Positions 52,366 through 64,000 of a DNA stretch of 64,000 nucleotides are shown here, in pieces; position 1 is the first letter of the stretch; every line of letters starts with the position of its first letter. The position numbers were made by a program, and so were the translations under genes. Origin of the DNA: Acanthornis magna (lineage: Eukaryota; Chordata; Aves; Passeriformes; Acanthizidae); contig JAWUZG010000001.1 in NCBI GenBank assembly GCA_036785705.1, positions 5,952,001 through 6,016,000 of the forward strand, given 5' to 3'. Under the pieces are notes generated by a model. That model saw nothing but the letters and a program-made list of their open reading frames with translations. It was not told where the DNA came from and ran no database searches.

Positions 52366-54463
52366 TGCTTCAAGTAAAATCATTTGTTAGAAAATGAGCC
52401 AAAAAGTGAATATTCAAGCAGTCGAAACACAGCTGAAATTCATTTGCTTAGAATTGAAATGAAGGTTCATTTAGTATTTTTTCAGTATTTGCCCAGCTGC
52501 AATTAACAATACTTAGTTCTTGTGTCGTGATTTTTATACACAGAGTACTTTACATCTATTATCTAATTAGTTTTCTAATTAATCTGAGTAATTAGTATTG
52601 AACTGTAGTTAAAATATTAATTGAGACGTAAAGCAAACTTAATATTTAAGTGTAGCATTTGAAACACTGGTTTTGAGACAGGCAGTGGTTTGGCCAATAA
52701 TTATGAAAAGTCCATCTGATTTTCTCTTTGTAGTATTTTTGTACAAAAGAGCAAGAACATATAATAATAAGAAAAAGGTTAAAAAATCTTGACAAAATAA
52801 AATAGATAACTAACTTGGTTTCTGTTTTGTCTGCTCCACGTGCCTTAATCAAATATTCTTCTTCACTCCGTTCTTCCCTTCCGCACAAACAGAATACAGG
52901 AATTTGCTTACTAACAAATATGCCAACCAGGGACAATTTGCACTTTATGTGTCCGTGCTGGAAGGGTCCCTTTGCTGAGTATAGCAACTACTCCTTTTGA
53001 CCACATTGATTTTTAAATTTCATTTCTGTTGAATTATTAATAATTTGGATCAAGGTGATGGCAAAGACAATTGATTTCTTCTGTTGAGCATCCTGCAAAG
53101 TCTGGATTCTTGCTTAATAAGATCTTGTCCTCTAGGTTTTTAATCTAATTGGAAGGTATCTTATATGTGGATATAAAGGGCAAATTATCTAGGGCATTTT
53201 AACACCAGTTGTTTATATTTGAAGTTCAAATTCTGCAAAATAATTATTTTCATCTGGGATTCAGTGTTTTATATGTCTTCAAAAGTAATCTGAACAGATC
53301 AGCAGTGGGGGTCACCAAGACCTTTGACAAATATCTTTGGCCTGGTGTCATGGCTCATTTTCTTCACCCGTTCAGCAATACTAATACACTGCTAATGCTT
53401 ATGTTAATGTTGCAACTAACTGTTCATAAAATACCAATTCCACAGAAGAGATGAGGGCAAATGGTGGTGATCAGTCACAGTTCTTGTGTCTCCTGATGGG
53501 GTCATGTGGTAGTTGAAAATGGAGGAATACTTTTGTGGCTACCAACACCATGGTCTTACCTTTCCTTTTCAGCCTCTGGTTTTTACTTACATTGGGAGAG
53601 CATGAGCTAAATGTGAAAAGCAGGACCCTGTGGTTTCCACAGATGAGAGGCAAAACTGTCTGGCCCATCCCTGGGTATATACAGGGGAAAAGGGACTCTT
53701 TGTGGTCTTACTTCGTGGGACCAAATTAATCCCAATGGGACACCAACAGTTCTGTCTCTGCAGGACAGTGAGGAGTTATTGCAATTCCTTAATGAGACTC
53801 ACCTAAGAGTTCACATGGACAGTATCACGAGCACCATTCACAGAATGTTTCTTTAGAATTAGTGGGGAGAAAAAAAGATACATTTAAGACATGACTCATT
53901 AGATTTGATTTAGTGTAACAGGACCCTCGTTACTGGGACTACATGGAGGACCCAGACTTGTTGAGACGAGCAGGGGTTTGAAAAGGCAATAGAACAGAGC
54001 ATTGTCCCAGGATTTAAGGATTTGTGTCCTCACATAGTTATTTGGACTTAACTTCTAGTCAACTTCTGAAGACAATACTTTGAAACAAAGATGGTGGCAC
54101 AATTAATTAATTTTGTGTTCTATACATAACCAAATATTGAATTGCTTGCCTTGTATTGAATTATTAAGATATTTCAGGATTTCTTCCTTCTGCCAATTAA
54201 CGATTAATACTAATCGGCACTGGACTTAAAAGCCTTTTCCACTGAATGGGAGTAAGAAAAGTGATGTATGAGGATCATTTGCATTCTGTTAACCATATTG
54301 GTTTAAATCAAAAATAAATTAAAAAATAGAGACTATGAGTGACAGAATTAACTTTTACTGTCTGTCACAAACTCTTAGATTCCCTGATGTATTTAATTAT
54401 AGACTGGAGTAGTTGGGATGATAAATAATAAAGTGTAAAACATTTCCTTTTTTTTATTTCCAG

Positions 54464-54683
54464 TGTCCCAGTAAAACATTTGGAGGTTTCGATTCCACCA
54501 AGGACCTTCCTGATGAAGTTATCACATTTGCCAGAAGTCATCCAGCCATGTACAACCCAGTATTCCCCATCAACAACCGTCCAATTATGATCAAAACTGA
54601 CGTGGACTACCAGTTCACGCAGATTGTGGTGGATCGAGTGGATGCAGAAGATGGCCAATACGATGTGATGTTCATTGGCACAG
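54464..54683 (+). CDS. SEMA3A: SEMA3A sema-domain exon (about residues 381-454), probably coding exon 11
   Basis: At 220 nt this is the largest exon in the window. It enters at phase 0 (TGT CCC AGT) and leaves at phase 1 before GTGAGC. It encodes CPSKTFGGFDSTKDLPDEVI, TFARSHPAMYNPVFPINNRP, IMIKTDVDYQFTQIVVDRVD and AEDGQYDVMFIGT. The FARSHPAMY and TQIVVDRVDAEDGQYDVMF motifs are classic sema sequence, and FGGFDSTKDLP is SEMA3A wording. The acceptor has a good pyrimidine tract (CCTTTTTTTTATTTCCAG). The antisense open frame 54365-54658 is a shadow. Confidence 0.98.
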
Positions 54684-57600
54684 GTGAGCAGTCTTGAATC
54701 TACATGCTATACTGCTCCAGGCTTGATGGAAACACAGAGCAGATAAAATTTCATACTCTGAAAGACAGGACACAGACTGAAGAGCAGTGCAAATCTGTGA
54801 AAATTTGAGGCAGGACTCAAAACAATGCATGTGGGGAGGTCTTTGTTACAAACATTCACTGTTACAGGTTCAGGCCATGGCCTGCACAGCTTAATTCTCC
54901 AGGAACTTTGCCAACTGGATTAAGATCAAACCACCCTCTTTCCAGCTACTGCTATTAGAGATTTTTATTAGAAATGTCTTGCCTTATTAATTATAATTTA
55001 GTATTAAAATGAGGGGTTTGAGGTACCTATTTTGAAGTGCAGCGTAAGAAGTGTTAACGTGAATGAGGCAAGTATCCAGGTATGGGAAAAGTCTTGTGTG
55101 CCTTTCAAGTATTTCAAGTATTGCCTTAAGATGCTCAGCTCTTCAGCCAAAAGGGTGCATCATTTTACTTAAGATGAAGATATCAGGCACATACAGAGTG
55201 TTGTCAGAAGAGCTGGTATTCAAATAGAAACATGATATCCTTTCCAAAGCATTTGCAGAATCATACAGGTTAGAGAAGTGGAAATATGCACTTAGAAAAG
55301 ACATTTTTTCTAGAAAAGTAATGAGAAAGTGTGTCCAGAAATTGCATTGCAACTGATATACATTTTCCTAAATTCAGTAGTTTCAGAACTGTTCTAAGTA
55401 GCAATTGGTGGGTCTGTTTCTTCACCTCTGAAGATTTTCCATTAGTTGGCTGATGTGTCAGTTATGTTGAATAAAAGTATTTTAAACTTCTACTGAACAT
55501 AATTGCTAGTAATTAGACATTGGCATCACAAAGCCAAAGCAAATCAAACTGAAACCCTACTGGTGCTTTTCAGCGTTGGACCAAGAAAATACCTGTCTGT
55601 CTGCCTTATAACAGTCCAATTTTTTAAATGCTTTACATGCAATTCTGGTACTCTAGACCTGGGGTCAGATTTCCAAAGCAATTAATGTAGGTTTCTTTCA
55701 TGTTGATGTTTGAAATGTATTATGAGTAAACTGAGAGCTCGTGAAGCTTTGTGTGCCAAGCAGAGTGCAAGCATAACAATTCAGAACATTTACTGCAGAA
55801 AACGCAGCTCTTCAGGAAGGGTTCCAGTACTTTAAAGCTGTGAACTGGGTTATTAGATACCAGTGCTACAGTATGTTCTTGCGTAAAACATTGAAAAGTA
55901 TTTTCTTATTATTTTATACAATATATGTATTTTCCATCACACATTAGAGACTTCAATGCAATCTACGATTGTGTTAGGTGCCTTTCAACAAGTCTTCTGT
56001 GACCTGATTCAGCCCAGAAAAAACAAAATAGTGACATATAGAGTATGATGCTGACCAAATATAAGGAACTTACTTAAGTCTTTTTCTTGAGCTCAAGCGG
56101 TGGCATTTAAGTCTCCAAAGCTTGGCCTTTGGGCTAAGAAAAATGCATTGGTTTCTGCAAGGGAAAGCAAAAAGTTATTCCAGAGATTCACTGTCCTTTC
56201 TTCAAGACTTCTGTTAGAGTAAGATGAAAAGTAAGACAGAAGTTCCTGTCTGTTTCAGGCAGTGCAGGAACATTGACTTAAACCTGAGTTACAGCTTTAG
56301 ATGGTCACCATTGCATATACTGGTTCTCGAGTTATCATTATGTATAACAGTTCTTATGTAAATCGTTCAGGCAAGATCTCCCTCTAAAAGAACTCCAGCG
56401 ATAGTTTTTACCTCTGAGTTGGGAGTTTGGGGCTTCCCTAAACCGCTAATATTCAGGAGTGTGGTAAATGCTCAGGATTCCATCCAGTGCTGGTGATAGC
56501 GGTGCCCACAACTGTAAGAAAAGTGTTGAAGCATTATTACTTGCACTTGCCAAAAGATATTTCAGCACCAAAATCCCATTTTTGTAAGTGCAGAGTGTTG
56601 TTACTTTTTGAAAAACTGCTTTAGTCCATGGAAACCATTTTTTTCCCAGCAGGAGGTCATACCCTTATGAGACAAGAACAAGCATTGCAACACCCATGCC
56701 TGGAGCTGGAGCACAAAAAATGCTCCATGCTCCTCTGAGCTCACTGTCCTTATTCTGGTTTTCAGAATGAGGAAAGGGTGTCTTCCATGTGCGGGGAAAG
56801 GTGAAGAGGCAGAACTGAGGCCCTGACTGCCCTCTGCCAGAGAGCTGCACTGAGCCAGCTGCTCAGAGTCAGAGGAATCAGAAACATACACAATCAGCAT
56901 GAGTTACTTCTTCCCAAGCAGAAAACTAACTGAGAGCAGATTAGGGACTCCAGTCACAGTCCATTTTCCCACTTGGTGATCTGAACCTATGACAAAGCCA
57001 GAATTATGCCCTCTGGGGTATGATTGGGTTTTTCTGTGCAGGTCTGTCCCATCAGATTAGATATATTTCTCTGTATTTTCCCATTGCTGTTAGGGCAATC
57101 TACATTATTCCCATGTGCTGCTGAACTGCAGTATGTTGAAGAAATACTTTTTTTTTTCCTTTTCTTTGAATAACTGATGATAATTGAACACAACATAATT
57201 AATAGCCACCCAGTGTGGTCACATTTTCCTTTCCTGTGGGTGAAATCTTGAGCTGAGCAGTTTCTTTCCCACTGTGATTGTACCAGTGTGTTTCACAATG
57301 AAAATAAAGTGCTATCGGCATGCTTGAAAGTAATCAGAAAAAAACAGGATTTAAGATACCCACTTAATGCATATCCTGACTGTCTAATGTTTGGGATCCT
57401 TTGGCATAGTTAAAGTCCCTCTGTCAGTAAAGCAAATTAATAACAGTAATCTTATCTTACTAAGCAGAGCCTATTGATCCTAAAGGAGACGCCTGATTCC
57501 GTTTGTGTGAAATTGTTTGAAATACTGATCTGTAAAACTTGATCTAGAACTGAGATAAGGCCCCTCTTTGGTACCTGTAGCCTGACCAGAGTATCCGCAG

Positions 57601-59736
57601 TGATTAACTCGGTGTATCTTTGACCTCAGAGGATTTCTTGAGATCAGGCATCTGTAATTGTTGCAGGAGCCACTTAAAAGTCTGACCTTTTGTTGAAACA
57701 GCATTATGGGAAACTTGTGTCTGCTCAGTGCCCACTCAGTCTGTTTTATGAAAAATCTCCCTTTATTTCTAGGATATGGCATTTGATGGATTGTGACTGA
57801 GGGCAGTCCTAGTCCAACACAGAATACAGTTGTGACATTTTGCTACAGTGTTGTCTTTATTAGATCAGAGTTCCCTGGTTTTCACCCATAAAATGCATTT
57901 TCCTCAAAACCAGAGTCATCTAACTATCAGGATAATTTAGGAAATTAACTCATCAATTAAATTATAAATATTACTACTGCTAAATTATTGGTTGTTCTGA
58001 ATTACTCCGTTGTAGAAATGTGGATTTTTTTTCTTCTTGTTTTAAAGTTTATATTGCATTTGTTCTGTACCATTCTCAATATTTCTCTAATTAAATACAT
58101 TCAATTAGAAGCATTAAGCATTCCAAACCCACTTTTCTAGTATATTTTACTAGCCTAATTTGTACATGTAGATGACTAAATAAAAAGATCTTGCTTTAAG
58201 AAATAACTGGGTTTTTTCTTTAAAAAAACAAAAAACAACCCTGTGAATTTGTGACTAATGAAAGAAAACAGTGACGTACATATTCTGGGGGAAAAAAAAT
58301 TGCTTCTTTCTGAACTTCCAAAAGTGTGTATTTAGAAAGCAGCATCTGCTTAAAGGGAAGCAGGTGGAAAAATGAAATATTGCAGTTCTACAGAATATTC
58401 CAGGTTTCCTAGAATATTTTAATACAAATTAATGTAAAGAAGTTAAAGACCAGGATTTTCTAATTAAATCAATAGCTTTTTAATTCGTAACCCCATAAAA
58501 ACATTTTCAATGCATGTGTTCTCTTTGTCTCAATTTTATGTGCATTTTAAGTGTAGAAGCAGAGAGTTGTCATCTTTCTATTCAGAAGTTTCAACTAACA
58601 CATACAAATTATATATACTTACAAAATGTATATATATTTGATTTTGTGTAGTTGATGGTTTAATTCTTGTTTTAAGACTGTTGATGTTAATAGTTCTTTG
58701 AGAATTTTATCCACTTAAATTGCCTTGTATTTTCCTAAACCATTACTGCTGTAGGATGTGCAACATGAAAAGTCCTCAGGGACGTAGTTATTCTACCTGT
58801 GATACATTTACATGGCACCACACTTGACTGGTTAAAAAGAAAAGTCGCATGCAGATTGTTTCCATTTCAGAGATTCTGCAGTGATGTGTGCCAACCTAGA
58901 AATGTTTTTTTGTGTTTTTGTTGTTTCTGGGAAATTGTGTTCATAGAAACAAAGACGTAAATCACAGATGCAGAATCTGAATAACAGAGATGGTCTTTAG
59001 TCTCAACTGTGTTCACAAAACCAAAGGCTGTGGCTCTGGAATTTCAAGTGCTGGCCCTGCTCATGTTAAAGCGGTTGCAAAACTCCGAAAATTTAAATTG
59101 ATATAATACTAAAATGCTGGCACACACCTATTTCTAAACCAAAGGCACAAATTGTGTGCATTTTACCCCTCAGTGAAGACCTGTATCTTACACACAGAGA
59201 AATATAGATGCCTTAAGGGGCTTATAGATCTTAGGTACTTTGTTTGACACGGGGAAGATTGCATGTACTTAGGAGACCTAACAGCTTCATCTGTCTAACA
59301 ACATTTGTGCAGATGGTTTTATATCCATTCTGCAGTATCCTCACATGCATTTTAAGAAAGACAAACATCATATTCAAAATGGACAATAAAACACACCCGG
59401 GTAAATTTAGTCTATTTCCTTCCTCAGTTATGAATCATTTTATACTGTCATTTTATACTGTCACTTAAATAGTATTTCAGTCCTGTCTATAATAACTATA
59501 ATAGTATGTATTTTCTTTGTTTCATTTGATCATTGCAACACTGAAATGTCCTACTGAAATTCAGTGTTTTCTGAGGTTATTTTAAATAGCAGTTATTTTG
59601 AAGGAGTGTAGAGAGATATGTAGCTTCATATGTGAAATAATTATATACTACAAGAAATTCTGGCTGCTACAAAACTGAAGTATTCATCTTGAGCACCTGA
59701 AAACCTTTTTCTTTCCCCCCCTCCGCTCTTTTCAAG
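54684..59736 (+). other. Intron, 5053 bp
   Basis: GTGAGC...CTCTTTTCAAG. No CR1 or long microsatellite recognised. A stretch at 56690-56870 is more GC-rich with overlapping antisense frames but no recognisable product. A perfect 13-bp tandem pair lies at 59436-59461. Confidence 0.85.
59436..59461. repeat. Perfect 13-bp direct tandem pair
   Basis: CATTTTATACTGT occurs twice in direct succession. It is probably a recent small duplication. Confidence 0.9.
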
Positions 59737-59828
59737 ATATTGGAACAGTTCTTAAAGTGGTTTCAATTCCTAAGGAGACTTGGCACAAATTAGAGGAAGT
59801 CTTGCTGGAAGAAATGACAGTCTTTCGG
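59737..59828 (+). CDS. SEMA3A: SEMA3A sema-domain exon (about residues 454-484), probably coding exon 12
   Basis: The exon is 92 nt, phase 1 in and phase 0 out, between CTTTTCAAG and GTAAGT. With the split Asp it encodes DIGTVLKVVSIPKETWHKLE, then EVLLEEMTVFR. GTVLKVVSI and the acidic LEEVLLEEM helix are standard for class 3 semaphorins. Human SEMA3A, from memory, has DVGT and WYDLEE. The acceptor ends in AAG after a C/T-rich tract that includes seven C in a row (59715-59721). Confidence 0.97.
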
Positions 59829-62583
59829 GTAAGTGCAGCTAAATTTCAAGTGTCAGGTTGTAGATTTCTCTGTGGACAGCTGCAAACTCAACTTCTTGCA
59901 GTCTAGCCAAGGAATAGCCTGGCATACCCCTCTAATTAGCTTGTCATTTAGAGACCCAGACACCAGTCAAAATAAACCTTGAAACTTTCAGTGCGAGCTA
60001 GAGGTTAATGATAAAAGAAATGGCATTCTGGGCTCTTGTTCGGTGGTTTAAAAAGTAAATTAGTATTTCTGAATCTTAGAGCTGTTGCATGCTGGAGTTA
60101 AATATCTACCTGTGCAAGTCTGGGAACAATGCCTGTCTGTTTTCTCCCACAGAGATTTGCAATATACAAATTTATAATTGCATCAGTTCTTAACACTGTT
60201 CAGACTATCAGCATATTGTAACTAGGAGGATACTTTAGGTAAAACAGTGATCTGCCCAGATTTCTTAGGCTTAATAATCTGAGGAATGAAACAGTGTTTA
60301 TGTTTTCAAAGGTCAATTTAGGGTCTCGTTTTCATGCTTTGACACAAGACACCATAAACACCCCCTAAATTTAGTACATTTTGGTGAAATCAGTCTCTTC
60401 CATTTCTCCTATTTGTGCCACCTAAAAAATACGGCATCCCATAGGCACTCCTGCAAGGCAAGGCTGAGTAAACCTTTCAAACACTTCCCAGACAGAACCC
60501 AGGGATGCCTTGTGTTTTGTACACAACAACGAATCATTTACATTCCCCACGTTATTCTTTCTGTCAGTGCTGTTTTATGGCAGCATTTCCCCGTCTCCAG
60601 GCTGTTGGGGGGTTAATACCTGTCTGGGAGCATGAGGTTGATGTGACAGTGTGGAGATGCTGCTGGCAAGCTCCGGGTGCCTCTTGTCGCGTGGTCTCAC
60701 TCCAGATGTGCTGACAGGGACCGTGCCCTGGACCTGCCAGAGGGACCCAGCCACCATGTCCTCATCAAACTCAGTTGCCATCCTTTCATCTGTTTTTTCT
60801 GAGCAGAGACAGAGCTTCTTATGGGCATTTCTGCCTTTACTGGTACCAGTCTTGCACAGAAACATCTGTTTTTAGTGCAGGATACCTCTTAAAAATGTGT
60901 GTCCCTGTTCTAGCAATCCATGGGGTTTTTGAGGACAGAAATCCAGGGTATTTTTCTTTTTTAACATTAAATAAAGTAGAAACTATGAGAAGAAAATGAG
61001 ACAAGTAATTTGTGTCTCCCAATTATTATTTTTTTTCTTTTTTGTACATTCAAAAAGCATTACATGAATGCAGGGTAATTTGTCAATTGTTGATAATGTA
61101 TGAGTGTCTTCCCTGAAACAAGTAAAAGTGCCAAGGTAAACGAGATCAGAAAAGTGTAAAAGTAAAAGAAGAAAAATAAATTGAATGAATTTTACTTCAG
61201 AAAGGTATTACAGAAGTAGAATAGTTAATGGTAAAATCAGATTTGGAATTTTACATTACATATGTATTTTTTCATTGCATCAAAGTGTTTCGGTGTTCTT
61301 ATTTACTTGAAAGCTCATTTTTCTCTTTAGACATGTATTTAAACCTTAAAGAGGGCATTAATGAACTTCAGTGGAATAACCAGAATTTGTGTGCATAAGA
61401 TATGAATTTTTCAATAGGGAATTTCCAACAGATTTTACATATATCTTATCCAAATTTAAGTTCTCTTTAGTTGTAAAGAGTATACATGCAACATGAACAA
61501 TGTATTTAGATGCTTAAGCTGCAGTGTGCTGAGTACAGTGCTTTTCATTTACAATTCCACAAAGCTGGAAGTGTTTTATATCTGTTACATTGATAACAAA
61601 TGCCTCTTTAAACCCCATTTGTGCAGTATTTCTCTGAACAGCTGAGCAAACAAACCAATGAGTTCAATTTTCATTCAAACATTACTTTTAATTGATGCTT
61701 TCTAATATAAGGTCTATTAACCCCTCTGTAAAGGCAAATACACATGCTTACCATTCACTGACCCATATCAAATTGTCCCAGGATAAGCAAGTTGAAAGCT
61801 ATACAAGTGTAAAAGCTTAATAAGGCCTTTATTAATGTACATGACCAAAAATATGATGTGTGGGACCAACAGCAGAATTTTAGGTGGAATGAAATTCATA
61901 GAGAATTGACTTGAACAGTTCTTATTATGTCACTTTTAAGATTAAAATCCATCCAGGAAGCTGGACCTAAAAGTTGTAGCAGTTGATTAAATAATGGATA
62001 TTCCAGAGTGCAAAGAACCTCTTGCTCATTTTGGTTGTGTGTTCTGAAAATGCATGTAACTTCTTTGTAAGTGAATAGTGTGGTGCAGTTAAAAATTATA
62101 CTTGGGATTAAGATTTGTTCTTATGAGTAAAGTTTCACAGGAATGGGGTTTTCATCTTGATATACTTAAAATGGGTTGCTTATTTCAGTGTTACTACCTT
62201 TAATAGATTGTATCTGTGAATTTTCATATAGCCAGTATTATTTTCATATTATCTGAGAGGTTCTTTAAAGGTAATTTTAGTATTAAGTATGAAAAGTAAT
62301 TTCAAGATGTGAAACTAGTGACAAAGTGAACACAATTAAACTGTATTAATAATGGAAAATGAAATATCTACAATCAACATAGCAATGTAAGATGCACCCA
62401 GGTAAGTGCACAAATTCTAATTCATTTACAGCTAGAAATTATTCCACTGCAAAATGCAACCAGAAGGACTATTACTAGGGAGTGTCTAGCTTAATTTCAG
62501 GGTTTCTAGGTTGTACAAATAGCATTGTAATAGAATTTTTATGTTTATGGCTCATTTTATATTTTAACTCTCTTTTTCCCTAG
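59829..62583 (+). other. Intron, 2755 bp
   Basis: GTAAGT...CTCTTTTTCCCTAG. A GC-richer patch at 60590-60800 carries overlapping frames on both strands with no recognisable product. No interspersed repeat recognised. Confidence 0.85.
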
Positions 62584-62625
62584 GAACCCACTGTTATTTC
62601 AGCAATGAAGATTTCCACAAAGCAG
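62584..62625 (+). CDS. SEMA3A: SEMA3A sema-domain mini-exon (about residues 485-498), probably coding exon 13
   Basis: The exon is only 42 nt and in phase 0 at both ends, encoding EPTVISAMKISTKQ. It matches the small exon found at this place in class 3 semaphorin genes. The next residues (QLYIGS...) would be in an exon beyond the window. Its acceptor is good (CTCTTTTTCCCTAG), but the donor CAG|GTACTA is weak. Skipping would remove 14 residues of the last propeller blade without shifting the frame. Human SEMA3A, from memory, has AMELS; the Lys here reverses the charge. Confidence 0.93.
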
Positions 62626-64000
62626 GTACTATGTGCACAAATGTTAAATCACTTTCAAATATTTATTGGTCTCTGTCTTCTAGAGACAGTAACTTGGCAG
62701 TCAGCAGAGACATATTAATTGCAGCAGCAGCATCCCATCCCTTTACATAAACAGCAGTAGTTTCTCAGGAAAATGTGACGTGCAACGGAGAAAGGAAAAG
62801 CCTAGTTTGTGTTACTTACTGGTAAGGTGGAAACTAAACACAAACTAACAGCTGTCTGATGGCCCTCTAGAAAAAAAAAATTAAAAATCCGCATTATAGA
62901 ATGTTTTCATGACAGAGAGATTGTTCAAAAGAAGTAGCCAAGTTTAGTCCCTTTCTTTAATGGGACTGGTTCCTGTCTCTGTAGGAATAATCTGGTGCAA
63001 AAATGGAGATGGTGGAAGCAAAGGATGGAAATGAGACATCCTCCTGTCTTTCTGTCCTATGCCCATTCCATTCCCGGATGTGCGTCATTTGGCTTTAACA
63101 AAAGATCAACAGATCTGATGCAGTCCAAATTTTCCATGGCCTTCTGGTTTGGTGATGTGGTTAGGATAAGGGTTCCAGACTCCAGAATTTATATTTCCTA
63201 CTTTCTGTTGAGTACACTAATAGCTAGCTGCTTATAGAAGAGATATGTATTACAAAACCAGACCAGAAGTAAAATGAACTGAACTTCTTGATGGATAGAG
63301 GCAAAGTTTTGTCTGACTTACAGTAAAGGTGATCCCTGCATTTCTAAGCAAATTTGTGAAGCAGTTGATGAATTATGTGGTTGTGCGAAGAACATTGGTT
63401 TGCAGTCCGGGAATTAAGTAGGTATTAAGGGCCTATCTTCCAGTTTTGCCTGGAATTAAGTGGATGGATCCCAGCCACTGTCATTTCCTGTCTCAGGAGT
63501 CTGAGACATAAAATTTAGTGTCAAATTTAAAATTTTTGTTTTTATTTTTTATATATGTGTTGATCTGGTGGCTAGTTTGGTAAATATAAGAAACTTGTTT
63601 TCATTAATGTCATTGTCAGGAAAGAGGAGATTTGGTATTACCTCCAGGATTAGGTGCACTAAAAATTGTGCTTGTTATAAGTAAAATTTAGTTAATTCAT
63701 CTACCTCACTCTATACATTATTAAACAGAAGCTGAATTCATTCTGTAATGGACAGAGCCCAATATTATATTTGAAATGCTGCATATTTGACTCTGAATTC
63801 ACTGTCTTTAGGAAAGTTGTCTGAAAGCATTCATGTATTTGACAGAAAATGTTTGGGGGGGACACTGTTCTAACATAGTTTACCACCTAAACCAGCAAAA
63901 ATGGCAGGACAAAGAAAAAGGTACTGTTGAATACTGGGATATTTAAAAACAGACCTGTCAAGTTGTATATACGTTCACATCATACCAAAATGCTCTGCTT
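62626..64000 (+). other. Downstream intron (5' part), no gene seen
   Basis: Begins GTACTA. AT-rich, no recognisable repeat. An 80-codon frame (62995-63237) shows no family resemblance. The next SEMA3A exon, expected to encode the end of the sema domain and lead to the PSI domain, was not found before 64000. Confidence 0.8.

Noticed and set aside
54365..54658. 97-codon antisense frame over the 220-nt SEMA3A exon
   Set aside because: Shadow of a well-supported exon on the opposite strand; it runs out into intron without any signal.
62626..64000. Search for the next SEMA3A exon (starting QLYIGS)
   Set aside because: Not found before the end of the window; it should lie further right.

Overview
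This window is AT-rich vertebrate DNA. It holds the middle of one large, intron-rich gene on the + strand. Nine short exons with canonical AG/GT borders can be read between 16158 and 62625. Their splice phases join without a break into 1041 nt (347 codons), and the peptide is semaphorin-3A (SEMA3A, called collapsin-1 in birds). The exons cover roughly residues 152-498 of the ~772-residue protein, which is most of the sema domain. The signal peptide and first part of the sema domain lie upstream of the window. The end of the sema domain, the PSI and Ig-like domains and the basic tail lie downstream.

The host looks like a bird. The intronic interspersed repeats I can recognise are CR1 LINE fragments, including truncated 3' ends of avian type (336-457, 22591-22743, 52189-52365). 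Older copies of a kind still well preserved in turtles and crocodilians lie at 4787-5100, 28290-28455 and 43632-44340. I see no Alu, L1 or rodent SINE. The CR1 copy at 52189 resembles copies common in Neoaves, passerines among them, but I cannot name a species.

Layout: 1-16157 is the tail of a long upstream intron. Exons lie at 16158-16251, 23003-23122, 45864-46006, 47140-47254, 47351-47420, 48488-48632, 54464-54683, 59737-59828 and 62584-62625. Introns range from 96 bp to 22.7 kb. From 62626 to the end is the start of the next intron. Apart from the exons, the window holds CR1 fragments, several microsatellites (GATA, CTAT, TATTC/TGTTC/CGTTC, TA/CA), one imperfect direct duplication (24833-25010 and 25847-26024) and stretches of plain intron that may contain regulatory elements.

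I found no second protein-coding gene, no recognisable tRNA, rRNA or microRNA gene and no CRISPR-like array. The open reading frames of 60-141 codons scattered through the introns show no family resemblance and fit chance or shadow frames. I did not find a new biological system here. The most useful leads are the duplicated segment, the ordered pentanucleotide array, the old CR1 copies, two splicing oddities and candidate intronic control elements.
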